Below, one piece after another: positions 23,799 through 33,153 of a stretch of 45,687 nt of DNA. How positions within the stretch are numbered: position 1 is the stretch's first letter; every line of letters begins with the position of its first letter. This stretch comes from Pseudoflavonifractor phocaeensis (GTDB taxonomy: Bacteria; Bacillota; Clostridia; Oscillospirales; Oscillospiraceae): assembly GCF_016901735.1 (NCBI RefSeq), contig NZ_JACLZC010000018.1, positions 1 to 45,687 on the forward strand. Reading direction: 5' to 3'. Both the position numbers and the translations under genes were made by a program. The notes under the pieces were generated by a model. It saw nothing but the letters and a program-made list of their open reading frames with translations. It did not search any database and was not told the origin of the DNA.

Positions 23799-24508
23799 AG
23801 GATGTCCTCCTTTTCCTGGGTCTCCTGCTTCTGGTCCAGCCGGCCCCGCAGGAGGAGCAGCGCCCCCACCATCACAAAGAGGGCGGGAATGAGCATGTTT
23901 TCCGCCCCCACAATGAGCAGGCTGACCAGCGTCACCCCAAAGCCCAGCAGGGCGGGCAGGTGCTGTTTGACGCTCTCCCACTGCTCCACGGCGATGACCA
24001 CGAAGAGAGCCGTCATGGCAAAGTCCACGCCGGTGGTGTCGATGGGGAGCACCGCCCCCGCCACCGCGCCGATCACCGACCCGGCGATCCAGTAGGACTG
24101 GTCCAGAATGGCAATGGCAAAGTAAAAGTTCCGCGGGTCCACCCCCGCCGGAGCCTTGGTGCCACTCAGGAGGGCGTAGGTCTCGTCGGTGAGGGAGAAG
24201 ATCATGTACAGCTTGCGCTTGCCCATGCCCCGGAATTTTTCCAGCATGGACAGGCCGTAGACCACATGGCGCAGGTTGATGAGCAGAGTCATGAGCGCCA
24301 CCGTCCCCAGTCCGGCCGCCGTGGCCAGCAGGGTGACCCCCAGATACTGCCCCGACCCGGCGTAAATGGTGAGACTCATGAAAAAGGCCCAGATGAAATT
24401 GTAGCCGATCCCCTCCAGCATGAGCCCAAAGGCGATGCCGATGGCCAGATACCCCATCAGCACCGGCAGGGTCACGGGAAAGGCCGCCGCCAGGGCTTTT
24501 CGGTCCAT
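23792..24508 (-). CDS. azlC: AzlC-like branched-chain amino-acid exporter large subunit
   Basis: A 238-residue polytopic membrane protein. The N-terminal region FPVTLPVLMGYLAIGIAFGL, the SLTIYAGSGQYL motif and INLRHVVYGLSM are diagnostic of AzlC. It forms the transporter with AzlD, encoded immediately downstream with a 7-base overlap. The ATG at 24508 has GGAGG-like sequence upstream. No Lrp-like regulator is adjacent, unlike some azl loci. Confidence 0.93.
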   Translation of the reverse strand: MDRKALAAAFPVTLPVLMGYLAIGIAFGLMLEGIGYNFIWAFFMSLTIYAGSGQYLGVTLLATAAGLGTVALMTLLINLRHVVYGLSMLEKFRGMGKRKLYMIFSLTDETYALLSGTKAPAGVDPRNFYFAIAILDQSYWIAGSVIGAVAGAVLPIDTTGVDFAMTALFVVIAVEQWESVKQHLPALLGFGVTLVSLLIVGAENMLIPALFVMVGALLLLRGRLDQKQETQEKEDILC

Positions 24509-24542
24509 TGCGTATCACTTCCTCCGATTTGTTCAACTCGAT

Positions 24543-24571
24543 ATTGTACTAAAGTTTTTCCCCGATTGCAA
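24543..24571 (-). promoter_or_regulatory. Putative promoter for azlCD
   Basis: On the minus strand: TTGCAA (24566-24571), 17-base spacer, TACAAT (24543-24548), 35 bases before the azlC start. Confidence 0.6.
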
Positions 24572-24573
24572 GC

Positions 24574-24610
24574 CCGTCCGGCTTTTTTCCGCCGGACGGT
24601 TGTTTTTATC
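24574..24610. other. Terminator-like hairpin between divergent azlC and the lipid kinase gene
   Basis: A perfect 9-bp stem CCGTCCGGC/GCCGGACGG with a T-rich loop, followed on the plus strand by TTGTTTTTATC. No plus-strand gene ends here, so it may insulate the kinase promoter from upstream antisense transcription. Role uncertain. Confidence 0.4.
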
Positions 24611-24627
24611 AAAAAAAACGCTATAAT
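24600..24627 (+). promoter_or_regulatory. Putative promoter for the lipid kinase gene
   Basis: TTGTTT (24600-24605), 16-base spacer, perfect TATAAT (24622-24627), 37 bases before the ATG. Confidence 0.55.
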
Positions 24628-24664
24628 AATACTCTGATATGCTGAAAAAGGAGGAAACGGTCCC

Positions 24665-25558
24665 ATGCGCCGTATGCTGTTTATCTACAACCCCCATGCC
24701 GGCAAAGGATACGTCAAAAATCACCTGGCGCTCATTCAAAACGCCTTTGCCCGTGCCGGCTGGCTCATCGTGGCCCACCCCACTCAGGCGCCGGGCGACG
24801 CCAAGGATACCGCCGCCCTCCTGGGCGGCTGGGTGGACCGGGTGGTATGCTGCGGCGGAGACGGCACCCTCCACGAGGTGGTCAACGGCCTGATGGCCCT
24901 CCCCAGCCGGCCGGAGATCGGCTACATCCCCACCGGCACCACCAACGACTTCGCCCGCAACCTTCAGCTCCCCAGAAGCCTGGAGGGCAAGGCGGAAAAC
25001 GCCGCCGGAGGCGTTCCCAGACCGGTGGATGTGGGCCGGTTCAACGACCGATGCTTTATCTATGTGGCCGCCTTCGGCGCCTTTACCGACGTCTCCTACG
25101 ATACGCCCCAGGGCTTTAAGAGCGTCTTTGGGCACCTGGCCTACGTCCTGGAGGGCGCCGCCCGGCTGCCCAGCCTCCAGGCCTACCATTTGCAGATCAC
25201 CTGGGACGGCGGGACGGTGGAGGACGATTTCCTCTACGGCATGGTGAGCAACACCATCTCGGTGGGGGGCTTTCAGAGCAGGGAGCAAAAGGATGTCCGG
25301 CTGGACGACGGCCTTTTTGAGGTCTTGCTGGTCCGCTTTCCCCAAAATCCCGCCCAGGTGCAGAGCGTACTGGGCTACCTCATGCAGGGGGGGAAGGGAG
25401 ACGCCGACGGCATGGTCCTCTCCCTGCGCACCGCCCTGCTGGAGGTGGAGGGAGAGGTCCCCGTCCCCTGGACTCTGGACGGCGAGTACGGCGGTGACCC
25501 CCAGTCGGTGTCCATCCGGGTGGAGCGGCAGGCCGTGTCCATCGTTTACGGCAAGTGA
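24665..25558 (+). CDS. DgkB/YegS-family diacylglycerol (lipid) kinase
   Basis: A 297-residue soluble lipid kinase that phosphorylates diacylglycerol or related lipids. Phosphatidic acid returns to phospholipid synthesis and supports lipoteichoic-acid turnover in Gram-positives. The nucleotide motif CCGGDGTLHEVVNG (Gly64-Thr68 core) and the substrate motif PTGTTNDFARNL are clear, as is the C-terminal DGE in LDGEYGG. The ATG at 24665 has AAAGGAGG upstream. The 3' end overlaps the convergent MATE gene by 13 bases, with no terminator between. Confidence 0.9.
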   Translation: MRRMLFIYNPHAGKGYVKNHLALIQNAFARAGWLIVAHPTQAPGDAKDTAALLGGWVDRVVCCGGDGTLHEVVNGLMALPSRPEIGYIPTGTTNDFARNLQLPRSLEGKAENAAGGVPRPVDVGRFNDRCFIYVAAFGAFTDVSYDTPQGFKSVFGHLAYVLEGAARLPSLQAYHLQITWDGGTVEDDFLYGMVSNTISVGGFQSREQKDVRLDDGLFEVLLVRFPQNPAQVQSVLGYLMQGGKGDADGMVLSLRTALLEVEGEVPVPWTLDGEYGGDPQSVSIRVERQAVSIVYGK

Positions 25559-26877
25559 GCCTCCCGTAAGCTCCGGCGGCTGCGGCGGAGGAACAGCCAG
25601 GACACCGCCGCAATGACCAGCTCGGCGGCCGGCATGGCCCACCAGAGGGCCTCCGGCGCGATACACACAGGCAGCAGCACAATCAGCGCGCCGCTCACCG
25701 CCAGCCCCCTGCTGACCGACAGCCCCAGCGCCACCGGCGCCGCCATCACCGACTGGAAGTAGTAGGGCATGAAGATATTGAAGGGGAGCAGCACATAGGA
25801 GAGGGCATAGACCCGGATGATGTCCGGTGCGATGTCCAGCACCGCCTGGGTGGGACGCATAAAGAGGCGCACCATCCCTCCGGGAAACAGCTCATTGGCG
25901 GCGCACCACACCGCGCCCAGGACAAAGGCCGTCCCGATGGACAGTCCCAGCACCCGCCGCACCCGGTCGTATTTCCCCCCGCCGTAGTTGGTGGACAGGA
26001 GGGGCTGGGCGGCGTTGCCCACGCCGTAGGCACAGGACTGGACCAGGATGGTCACGTTGGCAATGACGCCGTACACCGCCAGGGCGTCGGACCCGAAATA
26101 CCGCATGATCTGGTTGTTGAACAGGGTGGACAGCACCCCCACTGCTATGTCGGTGAGGAAGCTGGACGCGCCGGAGGCGGTCACCCGGCCCAGTACGGCC
26201 AGGGGACGCTCCACCCGGCGGAAGCGCAGGGTGCATTTGGGGGAGATAAAATGGGTGCACAGCACCAGAAAGGCCACCAGCTGCCCCAGCGCCGTGGCCA
26301 GACCCGCCCCGGCAATGCCCATGTCACAGGTGAACACAAAGAACACATCGCCGCATATGTTGCACACACCTCCGGCGATCACCGCCAGGGTAGCCTTCTG
26401 GGGAGCTCCGTCGTTGCGCAGGAAGGTGCTCAGCAGCTGCCCCACCAGAAAAAGCGGAGCGGCCAAAATCACCCAGTCCACATACCGCTGGGCCAGGGGC
26501 AGCAATTCGGCCGACGCGCCGAACAGGGTGAGCAGCTCATCCCGGAAGAGGAACAGCCCCGCCCACAGCAGCGCCGCCGCGCCGCAGCCGCCGAAAAAGG
26601 CCACCGTCCAGTATTGGTCGCCCCGTTCCTTGTCGCCCGCGCCACGGGCGGTGCTCATCAGCACCGCGCCGCCCACCCCGAACAGCATTCCTAGGCTGAA
26701 AAACATGCTCCACAGCGGCATGATGACCGCCAGCGCCGCCGCGCCGTCAGGTCCCTCATACTGTCCCACCACGATGCAGTCCACCAGGGCGTAGATGGAG
26801 GTGATGAGGGAGCTGCCAAAGCAGGCGGCCAGATAGCGAAAATAGAGCGGCTTGATGGGCCGCGTCAAGAGATCCAC
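25546..26877 (-). CDS. MATE-family efflux transporter
   Basis: A 443-residue, twelve-helix cation/drug antiporter of the MATE (NorM/DinF-like) superfamily. The first half has ALVDCIVVGQYEGPDGAAAL, typical of helix 1-2, and the repeat-like second half is of equal size. Substrates may be drugs, flavins or other organic cations and cannot be inferred. The start is the GTG at 26877 with GGAAAGGATG upstream. A transcript leader with a terminator-like hairpin lies just before it, suggesting conditional expression. Confidence 0.88.
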   Translation of the reverse strand: MDLLTRPIKPLYFRYLAACFGSSLITSIYALVDCIVVGQYEGPDGAAALAVIMPLWSMFFSLGMLFGVGGAVLMSTARGAGDKERGDQYWTVAFFGGCGAAALLWAGLFLFRDELLTLFGASAELLPLAQRYVDWVILAAPLFLVGQLLSTFLRNDGAPQKATLAVIAGGVCNICGDVFFVFTCDMGIAGAGLATALGQLVAFLVLCTHFISPKCTLRFRRVERPLAVLGRVTASGASSFLTDIAVGVLSTLFNNQIMRYFGSDALAVYGVIANVTILVQSCAYGVGNAAQPLLSTNYGGGKYDRVRRVLGLSIGTAFVLGAVWCAANELFPGGMVRLFMRPTQAVLDIAPDIIRVYALSYVLLPFNIFMPYYFQSVMAAPVALGLSVSRGLAVSGALIVLLPVCIAPEALWWAMPAAELVIAAVSWLFLRRSRRSLREAHLP

Positions 26878-26920
26878 TGCCTTTTCATCCTTTCCGTCTG
26901 ATGGTTTGCGGAAGGTTCAA

Positions 26921-26990
26921 AAAAACCGGATAAGACCGAAGGCCGCGCCCCCCATCTTATCCGGTACCCAAGATACCCTCCGATGACGGA
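26921..26990 (-). promoter_or_regulatory. Leader attenuator upstream of the MATE gene
   Basis: On the minus strand a stem ACCGGATAAGA/TCTTATCCGGT of 11 bp encloses a GC-rich loop and is followed by TTTTTTT, a full intrinsic terminator placed before, not after, a gene. Upstream in the leader, TCCGTCATCGGA and GGTATCTTGGGTACC can form small hairpins. The layout is that of a riboswitch or attenuator, but I recognise no known aptamer class. Confidence 0.6.
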
Positions 26991-26994
26991 ACTT

Positions 26995-27023
26995 ATCCTA
27001 GCATAGTCCCCACCCAAAGTCAA
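26995..27023 (-). promoter_or_regulatory. Putative promoter for the MATE transcript
   Basis: On the minus strand: TTGACT (27018-27023), 17-base spacer, TAGGAT (26995-27000). It would start the leader just upstream of the terminator-like hairpin. Confidence 0.45.
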
Positions 27024-27059
27024 TAGGGGCATTTTCTGCGCGCATAGGGAGAGAATACC

Positions 27060-28928
27060 ATGAATTATCACGCCGGAACTTACGATATCGCGGTCATCGG
27101 CGCCGGACACGCCGGCATCGAGGCCGCCCTGGCCGCCGCCCGCATGGGTCTGGAGACCATCTGCTTCACCGTCAACCTGGACGCGGTGGGCAATATGCCC
27201 TGTAATCCCGCCATCGGCGGCACCGGCAAGGGCCACCTGGTCCGGGAGCTGGACGCCCTGGGGGGTGAGATGGGAAAAGCCGCCGACGAGGCCTGCATCC
27301 AATACCGGGTGCTCAACAAGGGCAAGGGGCCGGCGGTGTGGTCCCTCCGGGCCCAGGCCGACCGCCGCCGCTATCAGGAGCGGATGAAGCACACCCTGGA
27401 AAACCAGCCTCACCTGTGGGTCAAACAGGGGGAGGTAACCCAAGTCCTCACCGACGAGACCGGCGCGGTCTCCGCCGTACGCACCGCCACCGGCGCCACC
27501 TACGCCGTGAAAGCCGCCGTCATCGCCACCGGCACCTATTTGGGCGGGCGGACCATCACCGGCGAGGTGGAGCGCACCTCCGGCCCCGACGGCATGGCCG
27601 CCGCCCTGGCTCTTACAGACTCCCTCCGGAGCCTGGGCCTTACCCTCCGGCGCTTCAAAACCGGCACGCCTCCCCGCATCCACCGCCGCAGCGTGGATTT
27701 TTCCAAAATGGAGCTGCAATTGGGGGACGAGATCCCCGTGCCCTTTTCCTTTTCCACCCGGACCCCGCCGGAAAATCAGGCCGTATGCTACCTGACCTAC
27801 ACCAACCAGGCCACCCACGACGTGATCCGGGCCAATCTCCACCGCTCGCCCCTCTTTTCCGGCGTCATCGAGGGGGTGGGCCCCCGTTACTGCCCCTCCA
27901 TCGAGGACAAGGTGGTCCGCTTTGCCGATAAACCCCGCCACCAGCTCTTTTTGGAGCCCATGGGGCTCAACACCGAGGAGCTCTACTTGCAGGGCTTTTC
28001 CTCCTCTCTCCCGGAGGAGGTACAGGCGGAGATGCTCCACACCATCCCCGGCCTGGAGCACGCCCAGATGACCCGGGCCGCCTACGCCATTGAGTACGAC
28101 TGCGTGGACCCCACCGAGCTGCGCCCCACCCTGGAGTGCAAGGCGGTTCCCGGCCTCTACGGCGCGGGACAGTTCAACGGCTCCTCCGGCTACGAGGAGG
28201 CGGCGGTGCAGGGCTTTGTGGCCGGTGTCAACGCGGCGCTGAAGATTTTGGGCCGTCCGCCCCTCATCCTCCGGCGGGACCAGGGCTATATTGGGGTACT
28301 CATCGACGACCTGGTCACCAAGGGTACCAACGAACCCTACCGCATGATGACCTCCCGGACGGAGTACCGCCTCCTCCACCGGCAGGACAACGCCGACCAG
28401 CGCCTGGCCGCCATCGGCCATACTCTGGGCCTGGTGGACGACGCATTTTATGGGCAGGTGGTGGAAAAATACGACCGGGTGGACCGGGAGGAAAAGCGGC
28501 TGGAGCACACCGGCGCAGCCCCGTCGGCGGCGCTGGACGAGATGCTTTCCGCCCACGGAGAGCCCCCCGCCCCCAACGGAGCCCGGCTGGCCGACCTGCT
28601 CCGCCGGCCCCGCATCGGCTACGACGACCTGGCCCCCTTTGACCCCAACCGCCCGGACCTGCCGGCGGCGGTCCGGGAGAGCGTGGAGATCTCCGTCAAG
28701 TACCGGGGTTATATCGAAAAGCAGCTGCGCCAGGTGGCCGAAATGCGCCAGCTGGAGGAAAAGCCCCTCCCCGCCGATTTGGACTACCTGCACATGGAGG
28801 GCCTGCGGCTGGAGGCCCGGCAGAAGCTGGACCGCATCCGCCCGCTGAACATGGGTCAGGCCAGCCGTATTTCCGGCGTCAGCCCGGCGGACATCGCCGT
28901 TCTGCTGGTGGCGATGCAGAAAGAGTAA
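27060..28928 (+). CDS. mnmG: tRNA U34 carboxymethylaminomethyl-modifying enzyme MnmG (GidA)
   Basis: The FAD-dependent MnmG works with MnmE to add the aminomethyl-type group to C5 of wobble uridine 34. The 622 residues are full length. Seen: the FAD dinucleotide-binding motif [17 protein letters not shown] at the N-terminus, the [20 protein letters not shown] block, [14 protein letters not shown], and FKTGTPPRI. The ATG at 27060 has GGGAGAG upstream. mnmA follows 62 bases later; mnmE is not in the window. The pair completes the xnm5s2U34 pathway apart from MnmE and the sulfur donor. Confidence 0.96.
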   Translation: MNYHAGTYDIAVIGAGHAGIEAALAAARMGLETICFTVNLDAVGNMPCNPAIGGTGKGHLVRELDALGGEMGKAADEACIQYRVLNKGKGPAVWSLRAQADRRRYQERMKHTLENQPHLWVKQGEVTQVLTDETGAVSAVRTATGATYAVKAAVIATGTYLGGRTITGEVERTSGPDGMAAALALTDSLRSLGLTLRRFKTGTPPRIHRRSVDFSKMELQLGDEIPVPFSFSTRTPPENQAVCYLTYTNQATHDVIRANLHRSPLFSGVIEGVGPRYCPSIEDKVVRFADKPRHQLFLEPMGLNTEELYLQGFSSSLPEEVQAEMLHTIPGLEHAQMTRAAYAIEYDCVDPTELRPTLECKAVPGLYGAGQFNGSSGYEEAAVQGFVAGVNAALKILGRPPLILRRDQGYIGVLIDDLVTKGTNEPYRMMTSRTEYRLLHRQDNADQRLAAIGHTLGLVDDAFYGQVVEKYDRVDREEKRLEHTGAAPSAALDEMLSAHGEPPAPNGARLADLLRRPRIGYDDLAPFDPNRPDLPAAVRESVEISVKYRGYIEKQLRQVAEMRQLEEKPLPADLDYLHMEGLRLEARQKLDRIRPLNMGQASRISGVSPADIAVLLVAMQKE

Positions 28929-28990
28929 CGCGTGAAAAATGGAGCGTGGAGATATCTTCCGTGTATCCATCCACATAAAAAGGAGCATGT

Positions 28991-30004
28991 ATGAAAGAAA
29001 AGCTGGTATTGGGCCTTTCCGGCGGGGTGGACTCGGCGGTGGCCGCCCGGCTGCTGGCCCGGGACTATGACGTGACCTGCCTGTGGCTGGACATCGGCCT
29101 GGGCGGGGAGGAGGACGCCGCCGCCGTGGCCCGGTCCCTGGACTTACCCTTCCGCAAGGGGGACATCCGTTCGGCGCTGGAGCGGGAGGTCTGCGCGCCC
29201 TTCGCCGCGGCCTATCAGGCGGGCAAAACCCCCTTGCCCTGCGCCATGTGCAATCCGGCGGTAAAATTCCCCGCCCTGCTGGCCCTGGCCGGCGAGATCG
29301 GCGCGCCCTATGTGGCCACCGGCCACTACGCCCGCAGAGACACCGGCCCCGACGGACGGGCCCGGCTGCGCAAGGGCAAACCCGCCAACGATCAGTCCTA
29401 TATGCTGGCCCGTCTGCCCCAGGAGATTTTAAGCCGGTGCGTCTTTCCCCTGGGGGACTACGAAAAGACCGAGGTGCGGGAACTGGCCCGGTCCTTCGGC
29501 ATTCCGGTGGCGGACAAGCCGGACTCCATGGAAATCTGCTTCATCCCCGACGGGGATTACGCCGCCTGGCTGGAACGCCGGGGTTTTTCCACACCGGGGG
29601 GGAATTTTGTGGACAAAGAGGGCCACATCCTGGGCCGCCACAAGGGCATCCACAACTACACCTTAGGACAGCGGCGGGGGCTGGGGGTGTCGGGTCCCCA
29701 CCGGTATTTCGTCTCCGCCATTCGCCCCGACCGGGCGGAGGTGGTGCTGTCCGACGGCTCCGACCTCTACGTCTCCCGGGCCCGGTGTACTGCCCTCAAC
29801 TGGGTGGCGCTGCCCGGATTGACCGAGGACCGGACGTGCACGGTGCGCTTCCGCCACTCCAAGGCGGAGACCGAAGCCGTTCTCCACCCGGACGGGGAAT
29901 TTGTGGACATCTCCACCCTGACGCCCGCCCGGGCCCCCACCCCGGGCCAGCTGGCCGTCTTTTATGAAGGCGACATCGTGCTGGGCAGCGGCTGGATCGT
30001 ATGA
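28991..30004 (+). CDS. mnmA: tRNA-specific 2-thiouridylase MnmA
   Basis: MnmA thiolates C2 of wobble uridine 34 in Glu, Gln and Lys tRNAs, using ATP and persulfide sulfur. At 337 residues it is slightly short but complete. The PP-loop SGGVDS is at residues 10-15; the nucleophilic and first cysteine region is PCAMCN (Cys84, Cys87), DQSYML binds ATP/tRNA, and the persulfide cysteine is in MEICFI. The ATG has AAAAAGGAGC upstream. It is the last gene of the mnmG-mnmA unit, with a strong terminator after it. Confidence 0.95.
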   Translation: MKEKLVLGLSGGVDSAVAARLLARDYDVTCLWLDIGLGGEEDAAAVARSLDLPFRKGDIRSALEREVCAPFAAAYQAGKTPLPCAMCNPAVKFPALLALAGEIGAPYVATGHYARRDTGPDGRARLRKGKPANDQSYMLARLPQEILSRCVFPLGDYEKTEVRELARSFGIPVADKPDSMEICFIPDGDYAAWLERRGFSTPGGNFVDKEGHILGRHKGIHNYTLGQRRGLGVSGPHRYFVSAIRPDRAEVVLSDGSDLYVSRARCTALNWVALPGLTEDRTCTVRFRHSKAETEAVLHPDGEFVDISTLTPARAPTPGQLAVFYEGDIVLGSGWIV

Positions 30005-30006
30005 AA

Positions 30007-30044
30007 AACGCGGACGTCCCTGTTTGGGGATGTCCGCGTTTTTT
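30007..30044 (+). terminator. Rho-independent terminator after mnmA
   Basis: Stem AACGCGGAC-TCCC with its complement (one unpaired base each side) around TGTTT, then TTTTTT. It starts three bases after the stop. Confidence 0.88.
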
Positions 30045-30091
30045 GAAAAGGAATTGCTACTGTTGATGCCTTATTTTTATTTCCTTTACTG

Positions 30092-32098
30092 CTAGTTAAG
30101 TTCTATTCCATGAAACTCCTTATACAGCCGAGACTGGTCATATCCAGAACGAGTCCAAAGAAGTGTATATGAAATGGGAACATAGTTAGCGCTCCAAATC
30201 CAATCAACGTCTGATTGAAGTAGTTTTTTCTCCTTTCCGTTATACAGATATAAATCTCCGTTTGAAATATAGACTAGAGCCGATTTGTCAGAACGAATAT
30301 ATTGTGTTACACCCTCTGCAATAATATTCTTTTTACCTTTGCCGTCAATGATAGCCAATTCTTGATAATCTGTATAGGCCATAATAATGTCGTCGTTATA
30401 AATATTGATATCTCTCCAAATCACATCTTCAGCTAATAAAGTATTATTTCTATTTTGATATAAATAAAGGCTACAATAAGTATTTTCATTATCTTCATAA
30501 ATATCATCTATATAATAAATAGAATTATTACGCATAGATTGAATGGAGCCTTTATCTGAAATAATTGAAAAATCACTGACTGTTCCTTGATCAATTTCAG
30601 CCACAGATAAGAATCCACTGCTGTCCTTTAAATAAGCGTTTTGGGAATCAAAATAGAAAATCACTTTTTTCTTCTCTGAAATAGTCTTTGCAGCACTGGC
30701 CGATATTTGACAACAAGTACCTCCGGATACAATAACAACATAATTTTCATCTGTATAATTAATTTCAAAAAGAGCTACTACATCACTAACTGAGGTAATG
30801 GAACTGATATCTCCTGTTTTAGAAATCACATCGGGCGTATTAAAAATGATACCTCCTGAACAGTTTTCAGTACTAAGAACATTTTCGTTAATTATTGTCA
30901 GGGTCCCGTTTTTATAACAGTACAATGTATGGAGCGGATAGTTATTTGCTGTATTTTGAAGTTCCTCACGCAGTTTGCTGTCAAAAATCTCCTGGCCATA
31001 TTTTTCTTTTACAAAGTTGTAAAGATTAATACTGCGACCATTATCAGCAATAAAGTATGACGCATTATTATCTATATCATACGCTATCATATCTATTTTT
31101 TCAGCGATTTCCTTACTTGCTCCATTGAAATCTACCACATACAAGGTTTGAGTGTTATCATCCTCATTTTTCCTGTATAAAATGTGGTCAAAATCCGCAT
31201 ATAAAGTATGATAATCATTAGATTTTTGTGAAGCAAAAAAGCAATTGGTTGCCAGCTCCCTTGAAAAAGCTGCATTATCGAGATCAACGCCGTATATACT
31301 TAGTCCATCAGTGTCATTTCCAATAGTATAGACCAAGTGGCCCAAGTCATCTATATAATAGTTATCAACATGGTTAGATATTTGAGTCGTAATTCCCTCT
31401 TTCCAATAGCGCAACTCATTTTCATTAGCCAGATATAGAATAGAACCATCGTTCAATTCAGAAAAATCTGTTAGCGCATTGGTTGCTATGGTTTCAATAT
31501 AATTGCCATTAATATCAGCACGGCATAAAGTATACAGTCCAGTATTATTATCATAATTTGTATAGTAGTATATATATTTTTTATCCTTGCTGAACATCAC
31601 CATATTATACGTAATGCCCTTATCATCGCTATCCGCGATATATGTACTGCCATCTTCATTTTCATCGGAAATCAGCATATATTTCCCGTTGGAAAGACAG
31701 ACATACGTATTTTTTTCGCCAAAGAGATCGGGTAAGCCTATGCCCATTGCATCGTCAGAAACTACCGGCGCAGCCACATCCTTTGACGGCGAGGGCGCCG
31801 CCCCTTGCTGGCCGGACGGCGGCGGAGACGAAAGGGTATCGCTGTCTTTGGAGGAGGAAAACCCCATCACAACCGCCGCCAGTACGCCCACAAGAACGAC
31901 CGCCGCCAAAGCCGAAATGCCGATGATTTGCTTTGAATGTTTGGAGGTATTGAAAACAGAAAAATTGTGGTCTTTTTTCCCGCCCGGCGGATTGCTTCGC
32001 TCCGGTTGTACACCGCCCGGCTGCTCGACGCGGCTGCCGCATTTTGCGCAGGAGTCCGCGCCGGGCGGCAGCTCACTGCCACATTTCTTGCAATACAT
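30092..32098 (-). CDS. Zinc-ribbon, single-pass membrane protein with large extracellular repeat domain
   Basis: A 668-residue protein of unknown function. Residues 1-24 form a zinc ribbon (Cys3, Cys6, Cys17, Cys20). A hydrophilic linker and one membrane helix (about 57-80, IIGISALAAVVLVGVLAAVV) follow, then a Ser/Pro spacer and a 540-residue outer part. The outer part is rich in Tyr, Asp and Asn, with repeated short strands such as KYIYYYTN, SILYLANE, YFIADNG and DLYLYNGK. These resemble the beta-propeller/DUF5050-like extracellular domains of Firmicutes zinc-ribbon membrane proteins. Codon use and base composition are far more AT-rich than neighbours. The start and ribosome binding site (GGGGGAG) are nearly identical to those of the next upstream gene, implying duplication. 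Confidence 0.75.
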   Translation of the reverse strand: MYCKKCGSELPPGADSCAKCGSRVEQPGGVQPERSNPPGGKKDHNFSVFNTSKHSKQIIGISALAAVVLVGVLAAVVMGFSSSKDSDTLSSPPPSGQQGAAPSPSKDVAAPVVSDDAMGIGLPDLFGEKNTYVCLSNGKYMLISDENEDGSTYIADSDDKGITYNMVMFSKDKKYIYYYTNYDNNTGLYTLCRADINGNYIETIATNALTDFSELNDGSILYLANENELRYWKEGITTQISNHVDNYYIDDLGHLVYTIGNDTDGLSIYGVDLDNAAFSRELATNCFFASQKSNDYHTLYADFDHILYRKNEDDNTQTLYVVDFNGASKEIAEKIDMIAYDIDNNASYFIADNGRSINLYNFVKEKYGQEIFDSKLREELQNTANNYPLHTLYCYKNGTLTIINENVLSTENCSGGIIFNTPDVISKTGDISSITSVSDVVALFEINYTDENYVVIVSGGTCCQISASAAKTISEKKKVIFYFDSQNAYLKDSSGFLSVAEIDQGTVSDFSIISDKGSIQSMRNNSIYYIDDIYEDNENTYCSLYLYQNRNNTLLAEDVIWRDINIYNDDIIMAYTDYQELAIIDGKGKKNIIAEGVTQYIRSDKSALVYISNGDLYLYNGKEKKLLQSDVDWIWSANYVPISYTLLWTRSGYDQSRLYKEFHGIELN

Positions 32099-32133
32099 CT
32101 AACTCCCCCTTTTCAGGGGCCGCCATTCCCCTT

Positions 32134-33153
32134 TTATCTTCTGGCGGCCTGCCATCTCTGCCGGATAAGGTCAAAGGCTTCTTTCGCGTTTTCTACATGA
32201 AAATAGAACCAAGTCCCACTGGCAAAAATTTTAATATAACCAGTTATATTTATATTATTGATAGACATGAGTTGCTTGGGTATAGATGTCTGCACATCAT
32301 CCATATCCTTATAGCTAATCATTATATCCTTGGTAGGACCAAGGCGCAGCCACCCCAACACTTTCCCGCTCCTGCCTCTTCCGCTAATTCCGTTGGGTCC
32401 TACTTCAATTTTTGTCTTTACCTCTTGGTAATTTTGATAGACCGAAACCATGATACAGACGATAATTATAATCATCAAAAATGCCAAAACATCATCGTAG
32501 TAGCCAAAATAGGACCTGTTTTCGATTTTGACATACAGCCACCACATAAAAAATACAAAAATCACATCTGAAATGACACTTAAAATAACTACCGCCCTTT
32601 GATACCCAAATATTCTGGTGTATCCAGAATCCTCGACCTGGGACACGGAGGGGGCATAGGAGTGATTCTGCCCCATACCGCCCGGCATACCGCCAAACGG
32701 GTTGGGATTGCCTGGCCGGGGCGGGGAAAAGCGGCTGGATACCTCATTCTGTCCCGTGCTGCCCGGCGTGCCGCCAAACGGGTTGGGATTATCCGGCCGG
32801 GGCGGGGAAAAGCGGCTGGATACCTCATTTTGCCCCGCACTACCAGGCATACCGCCAAACGGGTTGGGATTGTCCGGCCGGGGCGGGGAGAAGCGGCTGG
32901 ACACCTCATTCTGTCCCGTGCTGCCCGGCGTGCCGCTATACGGGGTGGGATTGTCCGGCCGGGGCGGGGAGAAGCGGTTGGATACCTCGTTCTGTCCCGC
33001 TCTGTCCGGCGCAGCACCATACGGGTTAGGGTTACTTTGCTGTGATTGAACGGATCCGTTGGACATACTGTGCGGCTTCCACACACAACTGCCGCAGTTG
33101 GCGCAAAAGGCCGCGTCTGGAGCTAACTCACTGCCACATTTACTGCAATACAT
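32134..33153 (-). CDS. Zinc-ribbon membrane protein with four 27-residue tandem repeats
   Basis: A 339-residue protein of unknown function. The N-terminal zinc ribbon (Cys3, Cys6, Cys17, Cys20) is closely related to that of the downstream gene. Residues 53-160 are four tandem 27-residue repeats with core GQNEVSSRFSPPRPDNPNPF, probably disordered and proline-rich. Two membrane helices follow (VVILSVISDVIFVFFMWWLYV and VLAFLMIIIIVCIMVSVY), then a C-terminal PH-like beta domain (KIEVGPNGISGRGRSGKVLGW; WFYFHVENAKEAFDLI) resembling bacterial PH/YcxB-type domains. The body is AT-rich while the repeats are GC-rich. It is 35 bases upstream of the larger zinc-ribbon gene, in one operon behind a strong promoter. 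Confidence 0.7.
   Translation of the reverse strand: MYCSKCGSELAPDAAFCANCGSCVWKPHSMSNGSVQSQQSNPNPYGAAPDRAGQNEVSNRFSPPRPDNPTPYSGTPGSTGQNEVSSRFSPPRPDNPNPFGGMPGSAGQNEVSSRFSPPRPDNPNPFGGTPGSTGQNEVSSRFSPPRPGNPNPFGGMPGGMGQNHSYAPSVSQVEDSGYTRIFGYQRAVVILSVISDVIFVFFMWWLYVKIENRSYFGYYDDVLAFLMIIIIVCIMVSVYQNYQEVKTKIEVGPNGISGRGRSGKVLGWLRLGPTKDIMISYKDMDDVQTSIPKQLMSINNINITGYIKIFASGTWFYFHVENAKEAFDLIRQRWQAARR
32674..32997 (-). repeat. Four tandem 81-base repeats
   Basis: Units at 32997-32917, 32916-32836, 32835-32755 and 32754-32674, each 27 codons. Units 1 and 3 end in GTPGST, units 2 and 4 in GMPG, so a two-unit block seems to have duplicated. Degenerate flanks (NPNPYGAAP before, GQNHSYAPS after) mark array ends. 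Confidence 0.9.

Noticed and set aside
23418..24536. A 372-codon frame covering azlC in another register and ending as AzlD
   Set aside because: Only its last 126 codons are the real azlD gene, which starts at 23798; the rest is azlC out of frame.
26921..27023. The MATE leader as a T-box, guanidine, TPP or PreQ1 riboswitch
   Set aside because: The diagnostic conserved blocks of those classes were looked for and not found, so only an unassigned attenuator is claimed.
32674..32997. The 81-base repeats as a CRISPR array
   Set aside because: The units are contiguous, coding and without unique spacers, and no cas gene is present.
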